A stretch of DNA of 48,110 nt from Solirubrobacteraceae bacterium (GTDB taxonomy: Bacteria > Actinomycetota > Thermoleophilia > Solirubrobacterales > Solirubrobacteraceae), in contig JAGIBJ010000061.1 in assembly GCA_017744415.1 (NCBI GenBank), positions 1 through 48,110 of the forward strand. Direction: 5' to 3'. Numbering within the stretch: position 1 is the first letter of the stretch; the number at the start of each line of letters is the position of its first letter. A program made the translations under genes and the position numbers. The notes under the pieces were generated by a model, which worked only from the letters and a program-made list of their open reading frames with translations, did not search any database and was not told the DNA's origin. This document shows positions 7,271 through 13,688 of the stretch, piece after piece.

Positions 7271-7992
7271 CGGCGCCGCGTGCTCTCCGCCGCCTGGAAC
7301 CGGAAGCCGACGCCGCGCACGGTGTGGATGAAACGTGGGTCGTGAGCGTCGTCGCCGAGGTGGCGGCGCAGTGCGGCGATGTGGACGTCGAGGGTCTTGG
7401 TGGAGCCGAACCAATTCTCGTCCCACACGTCGTGCATGAGGCGGTCGCGGAGCACCGTGCGGCCGGCGTCGTCGACGAGCCGCACGAGGAGGTCGAACTC
7501 CTTGCGGGTGAGGGTGAGCGGCTCATGGTCGAGCTCGACGGTGCGCGCGGCGGTGTCGACGATCAGCCCGTCGGCCTCGAAGCGCTCCGCCGCCCGTGCG
7601 TCGTCGGCGCCTCTCCCGGCACGGCGCAGCACGGCGCGGATGCGCGCGGCCACCTCCGCCGAGCTGAAGGGCTTGACCACGTAGTCGTCGGCGCCGAGCT
7701 CGAGACCGACCACGCGGTCGGTCTCGGTGCCGCGCGCGGTGACCATGATCACCGGCACGCCGAGCTCGCCGCGCACCTCGCCGCACAGCTGGCGGCCGTC
7801 GCCATCGGGCAGCGTGAGGTCGAGGATCACGAGGTCGGGCGCGGAGCTCCGCCATGCCTTGCGCGCATCGGCGGCGGTACCGGCGATGGTCGGCTCGAAG
7901 CCCTCGCGGCGCAGCGCGCTGGCGAACGGGATGGCGATCGACGACTCATCTTCGACGAGCAGGATCTCGGGGCGCGTAGGCGTGGTCGACAC
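7267..7992 (-). CDS. OmpR/PhoB-family response regulator
   Basis: A 241-residue response regulator, first gene of the operon. The receiver domain (about 8-120) has acidic residues in LLVEDESS, phosphoryl acceptor D58 in LVILDLTLPDGDG, T86 in VTARG and K107 in YVVKPFS. The C-terminal winged helix (about 145-238) contains PLTLTRKEFDLLVRLV and the recognition region TLDVHIAALRRHLGD, then FIHTVRGVGFRF. I chose GTG 7992 because homology begins right after it and a TACCCT box sits 9 bases upstream. Direct repeats with an 11-bp period at 8051-8071 are in a suitable place for self-activation. Confidence 0.92.
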   Translation of the reverse strand: MSTTPTRPEILLVEDESSIAIPFASALRREGFEPTIAGTAADARKAWRSSAPDLVILDLTLPDGDGRQLCGEVRGELGVPVIMVTARGTETDRVVGLELGADDYVVKPFSSAEVAARIRAVLRRAGRGADDARAAERFEADGLIVDTAARTVELDHEPLTLTRKEFDLLVRLVDDAGRTVLRDRLMHDVWDENWFGSTKTLDVHIAALRRHLGDDAHDPRFIHTVRGVGFRFQAAESTRRR

Positions 7993-8001
7993 GGTGGATC
8001 G

Positions 8002-8007
8002 AGGGTA
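8002..8007 (-). promoter_or_regulatory. -10 box (TACCCT) of the response-regulator operon
   Basis: On the minus strand TACCCT is followed by 9 bases and GTG 7992. No Shine-Dalgarno sequence is visible, so the transcript would start at or close to the start codon. Confidence 0.45.
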
Positions 8008-8050
8008 CCCCGCGCCGAGGGCGTCCACGGCAGCTCCGCGCAAGGTTTTG

Positions 8051-8072
8051 CCTGCGCCTTACCTGCGGCTTC
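8051..8072. promoter_or_regulatory. 11-bp-period direct repeat, candidate response-regulator site
   Basis: CCTGCGCCTTA (8051-8061) is followed immediately by CCTGCGGCTTC (8062-8072), with 9 of 11 positions equal. OmpR/PhoB regulators bind as head-to-tail dimers to direct repeats with this period. The site lies between the divergent response-regulator operon and the gene at 8137, about 45 bases upstream of the operon's -10 box. Specificity is unproven. Confidence 0.45.
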
Positions 8073-8136
8073 CTCGCCTCGGAGGCGGCGCGCCGATGCT
8101 CGGGTCGTCGCTCACTTCCAACCCGACGAGACCCAC

Positions 8137-8706
8137 ATGCCCATCTCCCGCATCCAAGCCCTCACCGGCGCGACGCTCTCCGCCCTCGCCGGCGCCTGCG
8201 CCGTGGCCCTCGCCGCCGGCACGACCACGCCGTCGCCGGCGCCCTCCCCGTCGCCGCAGACCGCCGTGCGCGCCGCCGCGGTGAGCCCGTCGCCCGCGGC
8301 CTCGCCAGCGGCGTCCCCGTCGGCCTCGCCCAGCGCTTCCCCCTCGGCCACCTCGTCACCGCGTGCCAGCAGCGGCGGCCGGAACGACCGTGGCCGCAAG
8401 CATCGTCGCAAGCGCCGCCACCATTCCTCCGGCATTGCCGTCACGTCGGCGCGCCCGTCGGCCACGAACGCCGCGACGCCGGTGGTGGTGACCGGCGGCG
8501 GTGAGTCGGCTGACGACCGGGGCCGCGGACGCGGACGTGGTCGCGGCAGCGATGACGACTCCGGTGACGACCGTCGCGGCAGCGACGACGTCGTCAGCGG
8601 TGGCGGCGAGTCGGGCGACGATCTCGTCGTCAGCGGTGGCGGCGAGTCGGGTGACGACTCCGGCGGCCACGGCGGCCACGGCCGCGACCACTCCGAGGAC
8701 GACTGA
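8137..8706 (+). CDS. Secreted low-complexity protein with GRGRGRGSDD motif and acidic GGGES-GDD repeats
   Basis: A 189-residue protein divergent from the two-component operon. Residues 1-27 (MPISRIQALTGATLSALAGA, then CAVALAAG) look like a signal peptide. Then come a Pro/Ser linker (28-80), a strongly basic patch (GGRNDRGRKHRRKRRHH, about 85-101), a neutral segment, the motif RGRGRGRGSDDD (about 129-140), and two copies of VVSGGGESGDD encoded by a 36-bp-period DNA repeat. The end is GGHGGHGRDHSEDD. The basic/acidic block layout and the shared tail motif tie it to the kinase-linked protein at 5368. I know no family. ATG 8137 gives the signal peptide directly; the ribosome binding site is weak. 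Confidence 0.72.
   Translation: MPISRIQALTGATLSALAGACAVALAAGTTTPSPAPSPSPQTAVRAAAVSPSPAASPAASPSASPSASPSATSSPRASSGGRNDRGRKHRRKRRHHSSGIAVTSARPSATNAATPVVVTGGGESADDRGRGRGRGRGSDDDSGDDRRGSDDVVSGGGESGDDLVVSGGGESGDDSGGHGGHGRDHSEDD
8590..8657 (+). repeat. 36-bp-period tandem repeat encoding VVSGGGESGDD
   Basis: Copies at 8590-8621 and 8626-8657 differ at one base (C/T in the Gly codon before GDD). Such near-identity at DNA level points to recent duplication inside the gene. Confidence 0.75.
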
Positions 8707-8713
8707 CCCTCTC

Positions 8714-9274
8714 CTAGCCGGCGCTGACTCTGCCGAGGGCGACGAACGCGCCCTCGGTGAGCGTCGTGAGGTCGTTGCCGCCGTCACCATCGATCCAGGC
8801 GGCGAACGCGACCTTGAAGAGCGCGACGCTCGTCTCAGCCACGATCCGCGACACCGCTGGCTCCTCACCGCGCGCCGTGAGTGCACGGTCGATGAGCCGC
8901 GCGAACGAGTCGAGCTTGAGGAGCTCGCGCTCCTGGAGTGCGGGCGTCGCATCGATCACCGCCTGCCGCTTTCGAGCGAACGGCCGGCGCTCCGGTGGCA
9001 ACGCACCCGCCGCGGCCAGCATCGCGAGCCGGCCGACCGCGAGCGCCCCCTCCCCGGCCGGCGCCTCTCGCAGCGCCGCCTCGACGAGTTCGGGCATCGG
9101 TCCGCCGAACAGCACCTCGCGCTTGTCGGCGTAGTGCCGGAAGAACGTGCGCTCCGTGAGGCCGGCGCGCCCCGCGATGTCGGCGACGGTCGTCTGCTCG
9201 TAGCCGCGTTCGGCGTAGAGCTCGAGCGCCGCCTCGGCGAGACGGCCGCGTGCGTCGGGTTCCCAGCGGGCCAC
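8714..9274 (-). CDS. TetR-family transcriptional repressor
   Basis: A 186-residue TetR protein. The N-terminal helix-turn-helix reads ALELYAERGYEQTTVADIAG, then RAGLTERTFFRHYADKREVL, a near-consensus TetR DNA-binding domain with the FFRHYADK hallmark. The C-terminal helices (about 60-186) form the ligand pocket. GTG 9274 is the start because TAGGAT lies exactly 7 bases upstream and the domain begins at once; longer frames would run through the operators. It is divergent from the SDR gene at 9390, and the two near-identical palindromes between them are its likely binding sites, repressing both genes. Its stop is 7 bases from that of the convergent secreted protein. Confidence 0.9.
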   Translation of the reverse strand: MARWEPDARGRLAEAALELYAERGYEQTTVADIAGRAGLTERTFFRHYADKREVLFGGPMPELVEAALREAPAGEGALAVGRLAMLAAAGALPPERRPFARKRQAVIDATPALQERELLKLDSFARLIDRALTARGEEPAVSRIVAETSVALFKVAFAAWIDGDGGNDLTTLTEGAFVALGRVSAG

Positions 9275-9281
9275 GCGCCCA

Positions 9282-9287
9282 ATCCTA
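9282..9287 (-). promoter_or_regulatory. -10 box (TAGGAT) of tetR, probable leaderless start
   Basis: The minus-strand TAGGAT is 7 bases before GTG 9274 and is directly beside operator 1, so a bound repressor would block this promoter. Confidence 0.5.
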
Positions 9288-9292
9288 CCGAC

Positions 9293-9311
9293 GATGTCAG
9301 CGACTGTCATC
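9293..9311. promoter_or_regulatory. TetR operator 1
   Basis: GATGTCAGCGACTGTCATC: 8-bp arms around a 3-base centre, with one mismatched pair. It matches operator 2 at 17 of 19 positions. Confidence 0.7.
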
Positions 9312-9318
9312 ATGCTGC

Positions 9319-9324
9319 TAGCCT
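9319..9324 (+). promoter_or_regulatory. -10 box (TAGCCT) for the SDR gene
   Basis: TAGCCT lies between the two operators. The expected transcription start near 9331 falls inside operator 2. Unlike neighbouring genes, this transcript has a leader with a GGAGG site before ATG 9390. Confidence 0.45.
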
Positions 9325-9325
9325 T

Positions 9326-9344
9326 GATGTCAGCAACTGACATC
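9326..9344. promoter_or_regulatory. TetR operator 2 (perfect palindrome)
   Basis: GATGTCAGCAACTGACATC: perfect 8-bp arms around CAA. Its centre is 33 bp from that of operator 1, about three helical turns, so both sites face the same side of the DNA. Confidence 0.75.
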
Positions 9345-9389
9345 GCTCGCGCGGCACGTGGCCGAGCGAGCGAACCCTGGAGGTAGGTC

Positions 9390-10298
9390 ATGCGTGTCTT
9401 CGTCACTGGTGCATCCGGCTACGTCGGCTCGGCCGTGGTCCCCGAGCTGCTCGCGGCGGGCCACGAGGTCGCTGGCCTCGCGCGCTCCGACGCGTCCGCC
9501 GCCGCGCTCGCAGCCGTCGGCGCGGAGGTCGTCCGCGGCGACCTCTCCACGCTCGACGCGCTCCGCACGGCGGCCGCCGCAGCCGACGGCGTGATCCACC
9601 TCGCGTTCATCCACGACTTCTCGAACCTCGCGGCCTCGGCCGTCGCGGATGCCGGCGCCATCGCGGCGCTTGCTGGAGCGCTCGAGGGCACCGGCAAGCC
9701 GCTCGTCGTCACATCGGGCGTCGCGGGCCTCGCCGCTCGCGGGCCCGTCGCCACCGAGCACGACGCGCCCGTGGCGAACGGGCCCGCCGCCCATCGCTCG
9801 GCAGGCGTGAACGCCGCCCTCACCGCCGCCGAGCGTGGCGTGCGCAGCTCGGTCGTCCGGCTCGCGCCCTCGGTGCACGACGAGGACGACCGCCACGGCT
9901 TCGTCCCCACCCTGATCGGTGTCGCCCGGGAGCGGGGCGTGTCGGGCTACGTCGCCGACGGCGCGAACCGCTGGCCGGCGGTGAACCGCAAGGATGCCGC
10001 GGTGCTCTACCGCCTCGCGCTCGAGGGAGCGCCGACCGGCTCGATCCTCCACGGCATCGGCGAGGAGGGCATCCCCACCCGTGCGATCGCGGAGGCCATC
10101 GCGGCCGGGCTCGACCTCCCGACCCAGTCGATCGATCCGGCCGCGGCGTTCGACCACTTCGGCTGGATCGCCACGTTCGCGGGCGCCGACGCCCCAGCGT
10201 CGAGCGCCGTGACGCAAGAGCTGCTCGGCTGGGAGCCAACCCACCCAGGGCTGCTCGACGACCTGGCGCCCGGCGGCCCCTACTTCGCGGCGTCCTAG
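9390..10298 (+). CDS. NAD(P)-dependent SDR-family epimerase/dehydratase-like protein (SDR_a5-like)
   Basis: A 302-residue atypical short-chain dehydrogenase. The N-terminus MRVFVTGASGYVGSAVVPEL holds the GxxGxxG nucleotide-binding loop. Other family text includes DGVIHLAFIHDFSNLAASA, KPLVVTSGVAGL, SSVVRLAPSVHDE and the C-terminal SSAVTQELLGWEPTHPGLL. The usual YxxxK pair is not seen in its expected place (around AAHRSAGVNAALTAAERG), as in related atypical SDRs. ATG 9390 follows a strong GGAGG. The divergent TetR and paired operators suggest induction by a small molecule, perhaps the substrate or a toxic aldehyde or ketone (inference). Its stop overlaps the convergent c-di-GMP gene by 4 bases (CTAG). 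Confidence 0.88.
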   Translation: MRVFVTGASGYVGSAVVPELLAAGHEVAGLARSDASAAALAAVGAEVVRGDLSTLDALRTAAAAADGVIHLAFIHDFSNLAASAVADAGAIAALAGALEGTGKPLVVTSGVAGLAARGPVATEHDAPVANGPAAHRSAGVNAALTAAERGVRSSVVRLAPSVHDEDDRHGFVPTLIGVARERGVSGYVADGANRWPAVNRKDAAVLYRLALEGAPTGSILHGIGEEGIPTRAIAEAIAAGLDLPTQSIDPAAAFDHFGWIATFAGADAPASSAVTQELLGWEPTHPGLLDDLAPGGPYFAAS

Positions 10299-13200
10299 GC
10301 GGCGCGCCGGAGTTCGTCGCCGGCGCCGAACAGCGGCACGTCGGCGGCGGGCAACGGGCGGCTGAAGTGGAAGCCCTGGCCGAGCTCGCAGTTCATGGTG
10401 GCGAGCGCGCCCACCTGATCGAGCTCCTCGATGCCCTCGGCGACGACGGTGAGGCCGAGACGGCGGGCCATCAGCACGATGGCATCGACGAGCGCGCGGC
10501 CGCGGCCGTCGCCGGCGACGTCGTCGACGAACGACTTGTCGACTTTGAGGATGTCGACGGCGAAGCGATGCAGGTAGTTGAGCGACGAGTAGCCGGTGCC
10601 AAAGTCGTCGATGGCGAGCCGCACGCCGAGGCCGCGCAGCGCCTCCAGACGCGCGACGCTCGCCTCGGTGTCGCGGATCAGCGACGACTCCGTCATCTCG
10701 ATCACGAGCTGCTCGGGCGCGATGCCGGATGCCTGGATCGCGTCTCGGACCCGCTCGAGATGGTCGGGGCGCTCGAGCTGCTGCCCGGCGACGTTCACGG
10801 TCACGTAGCGCGAGTCGTTCCAGTCGAGCTGCCACTCGGCAAGCTGGCGGCAGGCCTCCTGGAGCACCCAGTCGCCGAGCTCGACGATGAAGCCCGACTG
10901 CTCGGCCACGGGGATGAACTCGGCGGGCGACACCATGCCGCGCTCCGGATGCACCCATCGCACGAGCGCCTCATAGCCGGCGATGCGCCGCGTGCGGAGC
11001 TCGATGATCGGCTGGTAGTGGAGGACGAACTCGTTGCGCTGCAGCGCGAGCACCATCTCGGAGCGCAGCGCGAGGCGCTGCGAGACGGCGTCGTGCATGT
11101 GCGAGGCGAACACCTCGACGCTGTTGCCCTCCTGGCGCTTGGCCTCGTACATGGCGAGCTCGGCATCACGGAACATCTCGGAGGCGCGCTCCTGCGGGGA
11201 GCCGCCGTTGCCTGGGCCTGCGAGCACGACGCCGACCGAGGCGCGGAGCACGTGCTCGGTGCCGTCCGCGAGGAGGATCGGCGCCTGCATCGCGTCGAGC
11301 ATGCGGTCGGCGCGAGCGAGCGCGTCCTCTTCGGAGGTGATGCCTTCGGCCAGGAAGGCGAAGCCGTCGCCGCCGACGCGGGCGAGGGTGTCGCGCGGGG
11401 ACACCCGCTCGGCAAGACGACGGGCCAGCTCCTTGAGGATCGCGTCGCCCTGCTGGTGGCCGAACGAATCGTTCACCGCGCGGAAGTCGTCGAGGTCGAG
11501 GAGGACGAGGGCGTGGGCTTCGTTGGACTCGATCCCGGCGGCAGAGAAGAGCTGCGCCAGACGGTCGCTGATGAGCACGCGGTTCGCGAGGCTGGTGAGC
11601 GGATCGTGCAGCGTCTGGTGCTGGAGGGCGGCCTCGAGGCGCCGGCGCTCGGTGATGTCGCGGACGCTGAGCACGATGCCGCCGATCCGGTGGTCGTCGG
11701 TGTGGTCGACGGCCGATACCTCGGCATGGAGCGTCGTGCCGTCGGGCTGTCGGATCGACCACTCCAGCCGGGCGCGGGCGCCGGCGCCGCCAGCGATCGC
11801 GGCGAGCGCCTGGTGCGTGGCGTCGGCCTGGTCGGCGTCGAGGAAGGCGTCGAGCCGGAGCGGGCCGTCGGCGTGGTCACGCTCTCCAAGCACACGCCGC
11901 ACCTGATCGCCGTGCGCGAGCACGCGGGTCTCCGGGTCGACGACGACGAGCATGTCGGCCGAGGCGTCGAGCAGGGCCCGGATCCGGTCTTCGCTCTCGC
12001 GGGTCGCCCGCGAGCGCTCCTCTGCGGCCTCGGCGCGGCTGCTCGCCGAGCCGAACCGGAGCATGAGCAGCCACAACGCCGTAAGTGCGACTGAAAGCAG
12101 AGCCACGGAGACGGCGCGCCCGCGACGGGCGCTGTGGGCCGCGGCGGCGTGGTACTGCGACGAGACCCGCCCGAGCTGGCGCTCGAGGTCGTCTCGCAAC
12201 GGCACGACGCTGAGGATCGCCTGGCGCAACTCGGTCGGGTCCTGCCCCGGGCTGAGCAGCGTCAGCTGACGCTCCGCACTGCCGAGCCAGTGCTCCTGGG
12301 CGGCGCGAAGGCGCGGTGCCTCGGGGATGTCCAGTGCGCGCGCCCGGGCGAGGATCTCAGCGCGAGCCTTGAAGAGCCGCGGCGCGACACGAGGAATCAG
12401 CGACGGATCGACCGTGAGGGTCCAGGCCACGAGGCTGTCGCCTTGTTGCACGGCCTTGGAGAGTGCGTCGACGCGGTCGGCCGCGGCGGCCTGGTCGCGC
12501 CCGGCGGCATTCGTGCGCACGACGGAAACTGCGGCGAGCACGATCACGAGCCCGACGGCGAAGAGTGCGGCAGGCCCCTGCCAGGCGGTGGACGAGCGCA
12601 CGGCGACGAGCCGCAGGCGCAGCCCCATCAACACGGTGATCACGCCGAGCGGGATGAGGATCGGCGCGGGCTCGAGCGTGCGACCGTCGATGTAGGCGCG
12701 GCCGACGGCCACCAGCGGGAGGATCACGATCAGCGCGAGGATCCAGCTGCGGGCGCGCACGCTGGCGCCACCGGGCCGGACACCCGGCTTCAGGGTCGAG
12801 GCCGTCGCTGGGCGGACCGCTGACTGCGCCCAGAGCACGCTCGCCGCGAGCCAGCCGAGGTCGACAGGACTCGGCGTCGTGTACGTGCCGGCGATGAGCT
12901 GGACGTTGTAGATCGTGTCGGCGACGACCATCAGCAGCATCCCGCCTACGAACCCGGCGGTGGAGCGCGACCACACGCCGGCGCTCAGGACGAACCGGAC
13001 GACGACGGCGATCATGAGGAGGTCCATCGCGGGGTAGGCGAGGAGCACGAGCGTCGGGAAGAGGTCTTGCGGGGCGTCGTGCAGCGACGGCTGGATCCAG
13101 AGCACGTACATCGGCAACGCACTCGCGGCGGCCACCAAGAGGCCGTCGATCATGCTGAGGAGGTCGCGGCGTGGGCTTCGGAGCTTGATCGCGCGCAGCA

Positions 13201-13570
13201 CGGAGGCCGCGAAGAACGGGTAGGCGGCGAGATAGAACGCATCGATGACCGTCGGGAACGGCGCGACCCCGGTCGGGCCGACCATCGCGATCCCGATGAG
13301 GTCGCCGATCAGCCAGCACGCGATGCCCAAGCCGAAGCTGATCCACGCGAACCGAGCCGGGCCGTGCTCGCGGCGGACGCGGTCGGCGAAGGCGAGCAGT
13401 GCGATCGCGAGGAAGACCTCGTACATCCACGCGCTCGCGGCGCCATCGGTCGCGAGATACAACGGGAGGGCAGCGAATCCGACGGCGGTGTAGATGCGTG
13501 GTGCGGTGAGCGCCATCGACCCCTGTATCGGCACCCCAGCTGGTTCGTCCAGTGGTCGATCCGTAGTCAT
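10295..13570 (-). CDS. Multi-TM PAS-GGDEF-EAL protein, c-di-GMP phosphodiesterase with degenerate GGDEF
   Basis: A 1091-residue membrane protein. About ten TM segments fill residues 20-345. Another TM near 340-352, a helical extracytoplasmic segment (about 360-485) and a last TM (about 487-507) lead into a PAS domain (about 525-645), GGDEF (655-820) and EAL (835-1080). The GGDEF signature reads GGDGF (733-737): the catalytic Glu is Gly, so cyclase activity is unlikely, though HDPLTSLANR and DLDDFRAVND are kept. The EAL domain looks active: YEALVRW, VTVNV, IEMTES, IDDFGTGYSS, LKVDKSF, VVAEGIEE and QGFHFSRP are all present. Likely role: hydrolysis of c-di-GMP under control of the membrane and PAS input. 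ATG 13570 was chosen over TTG 13597. Confidence 0.93.
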   Translation of the reverse strand: MTTDRPLDEPAGVPIQGSMALTAPRIYTAVGFAALPLYLATDGAASAWMYEVFLAIALLAFADRVRREHGPARFAWISFGLGIACWLIGDLIGIAMVGPTGVAPFPTVIDAFYLAAYPFFAASVLRAIKLRSPRRDLLSMIDGLLVAAASALPMYVLWIQPSLHDAPQDLFPTLVLLAYPAMDLLMIAVVVRFVLSAGVWSRSTAGFVGGMLLMVVADTIYNVQLIAGTYTTPSPVDLGWLAASVLWAQSAVRPATASTLKPGVRPGGASVRARSWILALIVILPLVAVGRAYIDGRTLEPAPILIPLGVITVLMGLRLRLVAVRSSTAWQGPAALFAVGLVIVLAAVSVVRTNAAGRDQAAAADRVDALSKAVQQGDSLVAWTLTVDPSLIPRVAPRLFKARAEILARARALDIPEAPRLRAAQEHWLGSAERQLTLLSPGQDPTELRQAILSVVPLRDDLERQLGRVSSQYHAAAAHSARRGRAVSVALLSVALTALWLLMLRFGSASSRAEAAEERSRATRESEDRIRALLDASADMLVVVDPETRVLAHGDQVRRVLGERDHADGPLRLDAFLDADQADATHQALAAIAGGAGARARLEWSIRQPDGTTLHAEVSAVDHTDDHRIGGIVLSVRDITERRRLEAALQHQTLHDPLTSLANRVLISDRLAQLFSAAGIESNEAHALVLLDLDDFRAVNDSFGHQQGDAILKELARRLAERVSPRDTLARVGGDGFAFLAEGITSEEDALARADRMLDAMQAPILLADGTEHVLRASVGVVLAGPGNGGSPQERASEMFRDAELAMYEAKRQEGNSVEVFASHMHDAVSQRLALRSEMVLALQRNEFVLHYQPIIELRTRRIAGYEALVRWVHPERGMVSPAEFIPVAEQSGFIVELGDWVLQEACRQLAEWQLDWNDSRYVTVNVAGQQLERPDHLERVRDAIQASGIAPEQLVIEMTESSLIRDTEASVARLEALRGLGVRLAIDDFGTGYSSLNYLHRFAVDILKVDKSFVDDVAGDGRGRALVDAIVLMARRLGLTVVAEGIEELDQVGALATMNCELGQGFHFSRPLPAADVPLFGAGDELRRAA

Positions 13571-13611
13571 TCGCGGTTCTACCCGAACGACCGGCAAGTA
13601 ACTACGGACGA

Positions 13612-13631
13612 CCTAGGCCGATCGGCCCAGG
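13612..13631. other. 20-bp near-perfect palindrome between helicase and c-di-GMP genes
   Basis: CCTAGGCCGATCGGCCCAGG is self-complementary except for one pair. It lies downstream of the helicase-nuclease stop and upstream of the GGDEF-EAL start, so it may be a terminator of the former or an operator of the latter. Confidence 0.4.
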
Positions 13632-13688
13632 GGCCGCGCGGAGTGGCGCTTTTGCAGCCCTAGTTCTCGGTGCGTCGAGCTGGCGCGC

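Noticed and set aside
9275-9406. Longer TetR frame starting near 9406 or 9310
   Set aside because: It would translate through both operators and the -10 boxes; GTG 9274 is set by TAGGAT 7 bases upstream.
10295-10298. Overlap of the convergent SDR and EAL stop codons (CTAG)
   Set aside because: Tail-to-tail overlap through a CTAG palindrome is a chance economy common in compact genomes; no function implied.
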